From positions 43,585,159 through 43,649,158 of the forward strand of contig NC_087064.1 of the NCBI RefSeq assembly GCF_963678635.1: a DNA stretch of 64,000 nt, read 5' to 3'. Made by a program: the position numbers and the translations under genes. This document shows positions 21,192 through 32,900 of the stretch, one piece after another. The DNA is from Symsagittifera roscoffensis (lineage: Eukaryota; Xenacoelomorpha; Acoela; Convolutidae). Position 1 is the stretch's first letter. Every line of letters begins with the position of its first letter. The notes under the pieces were generated by a model. That model worked only from the letters and a program-made list of their open reading frames with translations. It was not told the origin of the DNA and searched no databases.

Positions 21192-22364
21192 TTAATTAGC
21201 TTACTGAGAAAATAATTTATTAGAAGTAATTATTGAATCCACCAAGTGATCTGTCAATTGGCACTGATTCGTGTTTCTGTAGAAGTTTTGATTTTTTTCC
21301 TTTAGAATTTTTTCGAGGTTTTGTTTTCTAGATTTTGTTATGCGAGATTTTGTTTTCTTTAATTATTGAATTCCATTTTTCAGGCAACTTTTTGCCGCTG
21401 GTTTTTATCTTTTTTTCTGTTACGCCGAGTCTGGGGTATTACCTGTAGTGTTCTCTTGTTTCTACGTAATTTAAGTGTTCCATAGACAAAAAAAGCATTT
21501 CCCGGTGTTTCAATTTTTTAGCAATTGAAAATTATGAAAAGACTCATTTTTCTTTATCAATAGCAGGAAGGACTTAGATGTTTTTTTTGTAAATCACGTC
21601 CTCTATCAAATTTTCTACATAGAAAAAAACGGACTTAGGTTCCCCAGTTTGTTTGCTTATTTATTCTGTTCTAATGTTGAATTTGTTAATTTTGCAAACA
21701 AACTGCGCTATTTGTTATTTGGGATAATAATAAGGACTTGAATAATCTAATCCAAACATTTAAGAGTACTACGGTCCTGCGAGTTTTGTCGCAGGATATG
21801 GGACCTAAATCTCATTTGGTTGTTGTGACGTGGTTTATAAACTTTATATTGGGCAGTTAAGAATTGATAGCAATGCAATTCCTAAAGACTAATTATACCA
21901 TGACAAACATGTTTGGTCTTCATATTTAAACTTGTAAAACCACTCGTGAGACCATGAAATTGATGCTCGTGTGAGGTGGGGGAAAGGAAAAAAACCCTTT
22001 GAACCCCCATAACTTTAAAAAAAACGATCATAGGTAAAATATCTTTTCAAATTTAAGCTCAGGACAAAGTACTTTTTGAATTTAAAAAAAGCCCTCAAAA
22101 ATGGCTAGTTGAAAAGTCAAATTTTGTCTGAAGAAGAAAAAACCCACCCGAGCACAAATATTCCGTTAATTTTGTTACAAAAGTCAGAAGAACAAACCTA
22201 AAAAGCTACAGTCTAACATCTTTTTAATTTTGAGTTTGAGTTGGGCACGTTTGTTTTTATACATACATACTTTTAAAATTATTCAAAACTAGAAGTAGTT
22301 TTGGTAAAAAATTCCTTTTGGTTCTTCGTTTTCCCGGAATTGTTGAAGGCAGTTTCTTAATTTT
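21192..22364 (+). repeat. 1.18 kb duplication, right copy
   Basis: Counterpart of 19437-20614, offset by about 1,750-1,755 bp. It carries HEL partial copy 11 (21996-22193). Confidence 0.85.
21996..22193 (-). mobile_element. HEL repeat copy 11, partial
   Basis: Nearly identical to the partial copy at 20246-20443, duplicated with its host segment rather than by transposition. Confidence 0.65.
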
Positions 22365-22700
22365 GCCTTTTTGGATTTTTTCAGATGTTGCAAGACGTAT
22401 GGTTCAAACCCATTTTGCAAACCTTTGTGTAATATCCCAACTTTGGAGATAAGGCATTTTTCAAACCAAAATTTCAAATTAAGTATAAAAAAATTCGTTT
22501 TTTGCTGGTGTGCCTTATGTTCTGCCTTTTCAAATTGAACTACTTTTGAGTTCCAGGCATACTTAAACCGTACCGGTTGAATAGATGTTTGGACTGGGGT
22601 GCAAAAAGATCAAAGGAAAGTTTTTTTAGCATTACGATGCCAAACTGTTTTTTTTTAGAAGTGTAAGCTTGAATTGAATTGAATTATCGTTTCGCAACAA

Positions 22701-23661
22701 GTACCCGCACCGAGCGACCATGGATTCTAATCGATTATAATCCATTACGGATGTAAAATTCAGACCACAAAATCGATTATATAGCCATTATAATTGATTA
22801 TTTTTGAACAAATATAATCCATTATAATCCATTATAGTCGATTATAATCCATTATTTTTGTCACTGAAATCGATTATTTTTGCCAAGATAATCCATAATA
22901 ATTGATTATTTTGGAATGAAAATCCACTATAATCCATTATAATTGATTATAATCCATTTCATTTTTAGAACTAAATTCGGTTATTTTTCCAAAATTTTGC
23001 AAATTTTGCGAGAAGTTTGCAGAATTTATGCCATGTCTTTTACTAAATGCCATGTCTCAACTTCGTCCCCTCGTCCCCTCAAGCTTTTTACCCCCCCCCT
23101 CCCCCCCTCCCCAATTAAAGGGGCAGGGTAAACTGGGGGGAGGGGTGTAAACTGGGGGGTATAAACTGGGGCGATGGGGAAGTAAACCGGGGGGGTTAAA
23201 TAAATCTGGGGAGGGGGGTAAATGGTGGGAGGGGGTTGAATAAACTGGGGGGGGGATAGTAAACTGAAGGGTGGTAGTATACTGGGTACTAGGGGCTTAA
23301 CTGGCTGGGGGGAATAAAATGAAGTGTTAAACTGCGATGATTTAGAAAAAGTAGAGACAAAAAACATACAAATTTAATTTTTTTCCTAAAGGTAACATTT
23401 TATGAAACATAACACGTAGCAACTACACTAAACAGGAAATGAGATAATTTTGAACAAAATTGTAAATTTCATGAATAACTCCTCGAAAAAATCCATTATA
23501 ATCGATTATAATTGATTATAATGGGTTTTATTGGGATAAAAAATATTAGGATTATAATCCATTTTTAATGGATTATAATCGATTATTTTGTCATTTTATA
23601 GATGCTGACCATATTATGACAATATAATCGATTATGATCCATAGGCGCTCGGTGCGGGTAC
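22701..23661. mobile_element. MITE-like element, 34-bp TIRs, TA target
   Basis: The left end GTACCCGCACCGAGCG and right end CGCTCGGTGCGGGTAC are perfect 16-bp inverted repeats. Continuing inward the repeats stay alignable for 34 bp with about four mismatches. If CCCGCACC is the true first base run, TA flanks both sides, as expected for a Tc1/mariner-type insertion. The subterminal 250 bp on the left and 180 bp on the right are packed with the palindromic word GATTATAATC and its variants. The middle is a G-rich minisatellite. No transposase frame is present, so the element is non-autonomous. Confidence 0.75.
23083..23320 (+). repeat. G-rich minisatellite, GGGGTAAACTGG motif
   Basis: Imperfect units of about 15-30 bp, each with GTAAACTGGGG or a variant, are separated by G runs of four to nine. 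The left edge is a mirror-like C-run (23089-23112), so the segment can form a CCCC/GGGG hairpin. It may form G-quadruplexes. It lies inside the TA-flanked element. Confidence 0.75.
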
Positions 23662-23723
23662 GCTCTCGCTTTGTTTTTCTTTTTGTTCTTTCATCCTCTT
23701 TGATTGTTCCGACAAGTTTTCAA

Positions 23724-23812
23724 CATGTTTACAGACTTGTCTTTGGATTCCAGAGAACTACAGACACCAAATTGTGCGCTTATTCAACACAGTTTGGCCT
23801 CGTAGTGTGTCA
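23724..23812 (+). mobile_element. Relic end of the GGAATCCGCAA-type element
   Basis: The sequence from 'acagacttgtctttggattcc' to CACAGTTTGGCCTCGTAGTG matches the right end of the element at 26009-26671, with a small deletion. The left end is not found nearby. Confidence 0.55.
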
Positions 23813-24324
23813 ACTGATCATTTTCGTAGAAAGTTTGAAACAAGAAATTATCTAATTGTGGAGCCTCCAATTTGTAAAAAAAAATTTCAATTTAGATATA
23901 GCAATTTTGGAATCCAGCAATCAATAATTCTGGTCATGAAAGCTTACATGTTTCAAATTTTAATTCAAATTATTTTTGTAGATAGTCGACCATAGTTGAG
24001 CAAAAAAAAACAAACAAAGTACTACGGTGTCCAGCCAAGTCAACAGAGTCAAAAATTGATGAAATTCGATAAAAAACATAGTTTGATTGAATAATTTGAA
24101 AAGGACCATAGGACAGTTTCCTTCTAATCATAGGCCGAGCACTTGAACCCGATTCTACTTGCGATTTATTTAATCGCAAAGCTTCACTTCGCAGTAAAAA
24201 AAAAACTAGAAAATATGCATGTTGATCATTGGCACAACATCCATTCTTCATTATGTGTGAGCAACTTATATGATGGTTATTGCTCAGGCTCTCGAAAAAA
24301 GTCACCGAATTATTTTACTGTAGT
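23813..24324. other. Stretch with nothing firmly recognised
   Basis: A 111-codon minus-strand frame (23970-24305) is open, but its product shows no recognisable domain. It is treated as unsupported. Confidence 0.35.
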
Positions 24325-24692
24325 TGCCTTTTTCTCTAGACACATATCGACAATTTTAGCATTATTTGACGGAATATTTTAACGAAGTCTAGAAAACTTA
24401 GACGAATTGAAACAAGCGACCACTTTTTGTAAAATTATGGGATTTTGAAGATTGCCAAGTTGGCTATTTTGGTATAATGAATACCACTATGACTTCCAAA
24501 TTTTGCATTCATTCAAAGCGAAGGCAACCAAAGCTTCCGGTTCAAAAAGCGTTCCAATGAATTGAAATACGCTAATTGATCCAATCACTCTTGGTGTAAA
24601 ATACACAAAGGTTTTTTTGCTCAGGTCATATCAGATAAGCTAAAAAGCAGTTGCAGTAATTAACGGTTTGCTCTGATGCAAGCACTCTTGTT
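24325..24692 (+). mobile_element. Old HEL relic
   Basis: Blocks resembling HEL follow in the right order: 'tttgacggaatatttt', 'tgtaaaattatgggatttt', 'attgccaagttggctatttt', and finally GGTTTGCTCTGATGCAAGCACTCTTGTT, which is a mutated form of the hairpin and CAGTCTTGTT end. The divergence is far higher than in other copies. Confidence 0.5.
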
Positions 24693-26008
24693 ATTCCTCT
24701 GGTGAACAAAATCCCTAAGATCTTAAAAATATTGGAAAATCAAGTTGACCATCCGTAAGGTCAAAGTGCAATTAAAATAATAAAAAACACCGAACAACTT
24801 TCGACACCCAAATCAATTCGAAATTGAATTCAGTTAGGTGATGTGAGTACATATATAATAAAAACCTCTTTGCAAACATATAGGTTTAAGACAGAATGCA
24901 TTGAATAGGGCAGCAGCTAAACGCTTGCACAAGATCTAATCAAAATAGAAATGTTTATAAGCAAAACGTTAAAAACACTGTCTTGACGGGCCTCGGCTGC
25001 ACCTCGACCTTCTCGTGACAACAGTTTACCGACTCTACTTTCATCCGAAAATGGAAAAAAAATAGCCATCGTCAGTTTTTTAGTTTTGTCTGTTTCTGTT
25101 TTCCGCTATTTTTAAGTTTCCCTATACCTTTTTTATAGCTACATTTATCAATGTATTCTGGTTAAATTTTTTGAAAAATGAAAGACTTTTTTGCGCATAT
25201 AGTGATTAAAAAACAGCTAAGAAATATTATTACTTTAGCGAGCGATAAATATTTTCGGTTTAAGTGATAAGCTTTTCAGATCTTTTCAAGCAAAAATTGC
25301 GCAAGTTAAACGTAAATTACCGTGATCACTGTTCAACCACCTTTTTTGCAATCAAAAAGACAAAAATCAGCGCTGATTGAAAGTTGATTCGGAACTGATT
25401 GATTTCTAACTTAATGCTATAACTGAGATTAGAGCCCTGGATGAGAAAATAACCCACCCATACAGTTTTAATTTGGTAGCTAATGGTAACTTTGCAATGA
25501 GAAGATAACGAGCAGTTCAGATTGCGCTATGTTCTCGAAATTTGCATGATTCTGTGATGGCAAGGATTGGAGCCAAATTTTCATGCTGCGAGTCTTAAAA
25601 AAATCATCGCTAACCCACTCATTCAGATATTGGCATTTTACAGCGTTTTTACAGGCTAAAAAACTGCTACTTCCATGTCAATTTTTTGAAGTTGAGCGAA
25701 TAAAAAATCTCCGGACAATTTCAAATTTGAAACAATATTATGAGACAGTACTTTTGTTCTGTACGGCAAGTAGCTGTTTAAGCCTCTAAGTATTCTGCGC
25801 TGCTGTAAGTTTTCGCCACGAGTTTTTTCTCACATCTAAAGGCAAAAAATCACGTCTCTATATGGCCTTACCGCATTTTTACCTCGGGTCTTAAACTTAA
25901 ATGACTTTCCAGCGTTGTTCAAAGGTTTTTGTATAACTGGTTTATGATTGACGCGTTGCTTATTCAACACTGACTTAAGAGATATTTACAGCAGTGAATC
26001 AGCACCTG
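24693..26008. other. Unique stretch with nothing recognised
   Basis: No gene, RNA or repeat could be supported. A 68-codon ATG frame at 25583-25789 has no recognised motif. Confidence 0.4.
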
Positions 26009-26671
26009 CATTACGAGGCCAAACTGTGCATTCTCTGCATTGTAAGCGGAATCCGCAACAGGCCAAAATCAGATTTGTCGCGGAATCCGCAACATTGCTT
26101 CTTTTCTTTCTTTGATCTTCTGTGCTGTTTTGGAATCCACAAACAAATACCTAAATCATTGTACCGCTCAAAATCGCTCCAAAAGTAGGCGAATTTGCGG
26201 AATCCGCAACTGTATTTGCGGAATCCAGAACAGTTTGTGGAATCCACAAACAAATGATAAGACATTTGTATCGTTAAGCTGAGCTGTTGCGGAATCCGCA
26301 AATGTAAGTGAAATCCGCTAATTGTAAGTGAAATCCGCAAATTGTAAGTGGAATCCGCAAATTGTAAGTGGAATCCACTTACGTTTGCGGATTCCACTTA
26401 CATTTTGCGAATTCCACTTACATTTTGCGGAATCTACTTACAGTTGCGGAATCCAGAACAACCAGCTATATTTGCTTTTTGCGGAATCCGCAACAAAACA
26501 AATGTGCCGACAAAATTTACGTTACAGATATATGTATGCTGAATCCATTAAAATTTTGTTTGTAGAATCCACTTATATTTTGGAACATATTTTAAGACTT
26601 GTCTCTGGAATCCAAGAGCATACAAACACAAAATTGTGCTCCTATCCAGTGCACAGTTTGGCCTCGTAATG
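26009..26671 (+). mobile_element. MITE with perfect 22-bp TIRs
   Basis: Both ends carry CATTACGAGGCCAAACTGTG plus CA as exact inverted repeats. The 663-bp interior is built from many copies of the words GGAATCCGCAA, GGAATCCACAAAC and GTAAGTGGAATCC in both orientations, with a strong palindrome at about 26345-26400. No transposase is encoded. The overlapping open frames on both strands in this interval are by-products of the repeat. A longer diverged copy is at 11843-13020 and a fragment at 23724-23812. The superfamily is not assigned. Confidence 0.8.
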
Positions 26672-26905
26672 TGGTCAGGGCTAAAGTAGCTTTAACCCTT
26701 AAGACGTCTTAAAGCGATCTTCGGGTTAAATTATGAAGATTCCCGCCTTTCGCGTTAATGAGTGCCGACACTATGCGGCGAAGTCCGTTGATGCAAAGTT
26801 TAGTTCCGCCTAATAAATTTCGCTTCTGTTTTGTTGTTTCACAGAGGAGCTCGGAAAAGAGTTTGGTTGTTTTTCAAAATTTGGTCTATAAAATTCCACA
26901 TTGTA
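26672..26905. other. Short unique stretch before the array
   Basis: No gene is recognised. A 66-codon frame beginning at 26758 runs into the HEL terminus of the array and is not supported. Confidence 0.4.
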
Positions 26906-29900
26906 AACAAAACTACTCGTATCAGGGCGAAGCCCTGAATATTCCGACTGCCTTTTAAGGTTTATGGAGCAGTAATAACTTTAAAAATAAGATATAATCA
27001 AATAAAATCAAATTGATTTTTGTAATATGGAAGTTTTTATGAAAATTATCCCTCCACACGCCATATAAAGTACAAAAGGATAGATTTCGCTCCTTGTAAC
27101 AAATCAATCATGAAAAATAAGTTTCTTTCAACCAACTTGGGACGATTTCTACGACGGATTAAATCCCCTCTTACACGTTAATAGCGCGAAGTATATCGCG
27201 CGTTAATTGTCCCAAAATGGCCAAAATGGCTATCTTTAAACCCGCATAATTTTACAAAATTGATCACAGGTGAAATATACTTTCAAATTTAGGCTCAGGA
27301 CAACAATACCTTTCGAATGATAAGAAATGGCTAGTTCAAAAGTCGAAATTTGTCTGAAGAAAAAAAAACCCACCCCGGGCACAAATATTCCGTTACTTTC
27401 GTATCGAAAGTCGGCACAATAAGGATGCTCGCATCAGGGCGAAGTCCTGAAAGTTCCGACAACCTTTTAAGCCCTGAAAGATTCGATTACTAAATTGGGC
27501 AAAATGGCAATCTTTAAACCCCCATAACTTTACGAAAAATGTCCACAAGTGAAAAATTTTTCAAATTAAGGCTCAGAACAACAATACCTTTTGAATGACT
27601 TTGAAAAATTTCGTCAAAAATGGCTAGTTGAAATTTCGAAGTTTGTCTGAAGAAAAAAAAACCCACCCGGAGCACAAATATTCCGTACTTTCGTTATGAA
27701 AGTCGGAACAATGAACGCAGATCCACTCCTGAGCTTACTGCATACTCGAATTACTATATACAAGAGAACAGATAAATAAATTTATTCAAAGAGCATGAGA
27801 TCAAATTTAATTAAAAGTCACTGGTGTTTTTCGAACAGAACTACCTGATTTGAATTATATATACTTCTATGAACTCTAAAGTCAGGTGCAAAAAACTGAT
27901 ATAATTTGGAGGCAGAGACAAGAAAAATGGGGTAAACAAGTTCTCTTTGTTTAAATTTAGAGGATGCAATGTGAAATAGAACTGAAAATTATTGAAGTTC
28001 AACTTCAGAAACATCTTTTGGGCGCAGCCCAATCTTCTCTTATATGCTGAAAGTTACCTCTATTACCCGACTACCGCACATATTTAGATTGAATGACATT
28101 TCCTAGGTTATAAACAGCATAATTTTGACTTAAAAAGCTTTTGATTAGAATTTTAAGTACTCAAATTAAAACGCGTAGAACTGGTAAAGGCTGTGGGCGG
28201 ATAAAAAGTTTACAAAGCTGTTCTTAGCTTAATCATTTTTTTTACAAATAGAAGGGCACCCAAACTATTCAGGGTTTTGAAACAGTACAGGTTGTTTTGT
28301 TTTCAACTTTTATTATTTCATAAGTGTAATCAGCAAAAAATTTGGCTCAGTGTTCATTCAAAACTAGTGTTCATTCCAAAATATAGAAAAAATTAATAAG
28401 GCTCACGGAAATTGAAAAAAATACCGAATAGTTCATTAGAACATTGAGTTACTACCGATTAAAAAACAAACAAGACTGCTCGTATCAGGGCGAAGCCCTG
28501 AATAATCCGGCTGCCTTTTAAGATTAATGGAGCAGTAATAACAAAAAAAATATTAAATATAATAAAATAAAATGAAATTTTTCTTCTAAAAATTGTATTT
28601 TTTTTAAAGTCTTCATCCCAGACGCCATATAAAGAACAAAAGGGTAGATTCTGCTCCCTGTAACAAATCAATTATGGCATATAATCTCCTTTCAACCAAT
28701 TTGGAATGATTTCTAAGACTGGTTAAATCTCCGCTTACGCTTGAAAAGCGCGAAATATATCGCGCGGTAATTGTCCGAAATTGGCCAAAGTGGCAATCTT
28801 TAAACCCTCATAATTTTTCAAAATTGATCACAGGTGAAATATTTTTTCAAATTTCGGCTCAGGACAACAATACCTTTCGAAGGATATAAAAAAATCCGTA
28901 AAAATGGCTAGTTAAAAAGTCGAAGTTTGTCTGAAAAAAAAAACCACCCCGAGCTCAAATATTCCGTTACTTTCGTATCGAAAGTCGGCACAATAAGGAT
29001 GCTCGCATCAGGGCGAAGTCCTGAAAGTTTCGACAGCCTTTTAAGCCCTGAAAGTTTCGATTACTAAATTGGGCAAAACGGCAATCTTTAAACCCCCATA
29101 ACTTTACGAAAAATGTCCACAAGTGAAAAATCTTTCAAAATAAGGCTCAAAACAACAATACCGTTTGAATGACTTTGAAAAATTTCGTCAAAAAATGTCT
29201 AGTTGAAATTTCGAAGTTTGTCTGAAGAAAAAAAAGCGCACCCGGAGCACAAACATTCCGTACTTTCGTTATGAAAGTCGGAACAATAAACGCAGATCCA
29301 CTCCTGAGCTTACTGCATACTCGAATTACTATATACAAGAGAACAGATAAATAAATTTGTTCAAACAGCATGAGATCAAATTTAATTAAAAGTCACTGGT
29401 GTTTTTCGAACAGAACTACCTGATTTGAATTATATCTACTTCTATGAACTCTAAAGTCAGGTGCAAAAAACCGATAAAATTTGGAGCCAGAGACAAGAAA
29501 ATTGGGGTAAACAAGTTCTCTTTGTTCAAATTTAGAGGCTGCAATGTGAAATAGAACTGAAAATTATTGAAGTTCGACTTCAGAAACACCTTTTGGGCGC
29601 AGCCCAATCTTCTCTTATATGCTGAAAATTACCTCTATTACCCGACTACCGCACATATTTAGATTGAATGACATTTCCTAGGTTATAAACAGCATAATTT
29701 TGACTAAAAAAAAATTTGATTAGAATGTTAAGTACTCAAATTAAAACGCGTAGAACTGGTAAAGGCTGTGGGCGGATAAAAAATTTACAAAAATGTTCTT
29801 AGCTTAATCATTTTTTTTTACAAATAGAAGGGCACCCAAACTATTCAGGGTTTTGAAACAGTACAGGTTGTTTTGTTTTCAACTTTTATTATTTCATTAG

Positions 29901-32900
29901 TGTAATCAGCAAAAAAATTGGCTCAGTGTTCATTCAAAATTAGTGTTCATTCCAAAATATAGAATCAATTAATAATGCTCACGGAAATTGAAAAAAAAAC
30001 CGAATAGTTTATTAGAACATTGAGTTACTACCGATTCAAAAACAAACAACACTGCTCGTATCAGGGCGAAGCCCTGAATAATCCGACTGCCTTTTAAGAT
30101 TAATGGAGCAGGAATAACAACAAAATATTAAATGTAATAAAATGAAACGAAGTTTTTCTTCCAAAGTTTGAATTTTTTATTGAAAGTCGTCATCCCACAC
30201 GCCATATAAAAAACAAAAGGATAGATTTTGCTCCTTGTAACAAATCAATCATGGCATATAATCTCCCTTCAACCAATTTGGAATGATTTCTAAGACGGAT
30301 CAAATCTCCGCTTACGCTTTAATAGCGCGAAATATATCGCGCGGTAATTATCCGAAATTGGCCGAAATGGCAATCTTAATACCCCCATAATATTACAAAT
30401 TTGATCACAATTGAAATATTTTTCCAAATTTAGGCTCAGGTCAACAATACCTTTCGAATGATAAAAAATGGCTAGTTCAAAAGTCGAAAATTGTCTGAAG
30501 AAAACAAAATCCACCCCGGGCACAAATATTCCGTTACTTTCGTATCGAAAGTCAGCACCCTAAGGATGCTCGTATCAGGGCGAAGTCCTGAAAGTTTCGA
30601 TTCCTAAATTTGCTAAAATGGCAATCTTTAAACCCCATAACTTTACGAAAAATTTTCACAAGTGAAAATTTTTTCAAATTAAGGCTCAGAACAACAATAC
30701 CTTTCAAATGATATTGAAAAATTCCGTCAAAAATGGCTAGTTAAAAAGTCGAAGTTTGTCTGAAGAAAAAAAAACCCACCCGGAGCACAAATTTTCCGTA
30801 CTTTCGTTATGAAAGACGGAACAATAAACGCAGATCCACTCCTGAGCTTACTGCATATTCGAATTACTCTATTCAAGAGAACAGATAAATAAATTTATTC
30901 AAACAACTTGAGATCAAATTTGATTAAAATTCAATGGTGTTTTCGAACAGAACTACATGATTTGATTTATATATACTTCTATGAACTCTAAAGTCAGGTG
31001 CAAAAAACCGATAAAATTTGGAGCCAGAGACAAGAAAAATGGGGTAAACAAGTTCTCTTTGTTTAAATTTAGAGGCTGCAATGTGAAATAGAACTGAAAA
31101 TTATTGAAGTTCAACTTCAGAAACATCTTTGGGCGCAGCCCAATCTTCTCTTATATGCTGAAAGTTACCTTTTTTACCCGACTACCGCACATATTTAGAT
31201 TGAATGACATTTCCTAGGTTATAAACAGCATAATTTTGACTAAAAATGCTTTTGATTAGGATGTTAAGTACTCAAATTAAAACGCGTAGAACTGGTAAAG
31301 GCTATTGGCGGATAAAAAGTTTACAAAGCTGTTCTTAGCTTAATCATTTTTTTTACAAATAGAAGGGAACCCAAACTATTCAGGGTTTTGAAACAGTACA
31401 GGTTGTTTTGTTTTCAACTTTTATTATTTCATAAGTGTAATCAGCGAAAAATTTGGCTCAGTGTTCATTCAAAAATAGTGTTCATTCCAAAATATAGAAT
31501 CAATTAATAATGCTCACGAAAATTAAAAAAAAAACCGAATAGTTCATTAGAACATTGAGTTACTACCGATTAAAAAACAAACATGACTGCTCGTATCAGG
31601 GCGAAACCCTGAACAATCCGACTGCCTTTTAAAGTTAATGGTGCAGTAATAACAAAAAAAATATTAAATGTAATAAAATAAAATGAAATTTTTCTTCTAA
31701 AAATTGACTTTTTTTTAAAATCTTCATCCCAGACGCCATATAAAGAACAAAAGGATAGATTTTGCTCCTTGTAACAAATCAATTATGGCATTAATCTCCC
31801 TTCAACCAATTTGGAATGATTTCTAAGACTGATTAAATCTCCACATATGCTTTAAAAGCGCGAAATATATCGCGCGGTAATTGTCCGAAATTGGCCAAAA
31901 TGGCAATCTTTAAACCCTCATAATTTTTCCAAATTGATCACAGGTGAAATGTTTTTTCAAATTTAGGCTCAGGACAACAATACCTTTCGAAGGATACAAA
32001 AAGGCTAGTTCAAAAGTCGAAATTTGTCTGAAGAAAAAAAAATCCACCCGGAGCACAAATTTGCCGTTACTTTTGTATCGAAAGTCGGCATCCCAATGAT
32101 GCTCGTATCAGGGCGAAGTCCTGAAAGTTTTGATTCCTAAATTGGCTAAAATGGCAACCTTTAAACTCCCATAACTTTACGAAAAATTTTTACAAGTGAA
32201 AATTTTTCGAAAGAAGGCTCAGAACAACAAAAGTTTTCGAATGATATTGACAAATTCCGTCTAAAATGGCTAGTTGAAAAGTCGAAGTTTGTCTGAAGAA
32301 AAAAAAACCCACCCGGAGCACAAATTTTCCGTACTTTCGTTATGAAAGACGGAACAATAAACGCAGATCCACTCCTGAGCTTACTGCATATTCGAATTAC
32401 TCTATTCAAGAGAACAGATAAATAAATTTATTCAAACATCTTGAGATCAAATTTGATTAAAATTCAATGGTGTTTTTCGAACAGAACTACCTGATTTGAT
32501 TTTTATATACTTATATGAACTCTTAAGTCAGGTGCAAAAAACCGATAAAATTTGGAGCCAGAGACAAGAAAAATGGGGTAAACAAGTTCTCTTTGTTTAA
32601 ATTTAGAGGCTGCAATGTGAAATAGAACTGAAAATTATTGAAGTTCAACTTCAGAAACATCTTTTGGGCGCAGCCCAATCTTCTCTTATATGCTGAAATT
32701 TACCTCTATTACCCGACTACCGCACATATTCAGCTTGAATGACATTTTCTAGGTTATAAACAGCATAATTTTGACTAAAAATGCTTTTGATTAGAATGTT
32801 AAGTACTCAAATTAAAACGCGTAGAACTAGGAAGGCTGTGGGCGGATAAAAAGTTTACAAAGCTGTTCTTAGCTTAATCATTTTTTTACAAATAGAAGGG

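Noticed and set aside
23026-23367. Proline-rich 113-codon minus-strand frame
   Set aside because: It is the complement of the G-rich minisatellite; composition explains its openness.
26011-26669. Frames of 64-128 codons on both strands
   Set aside because: They are made of the GGAATCCGCAA repeat and translate to periodic peptides.
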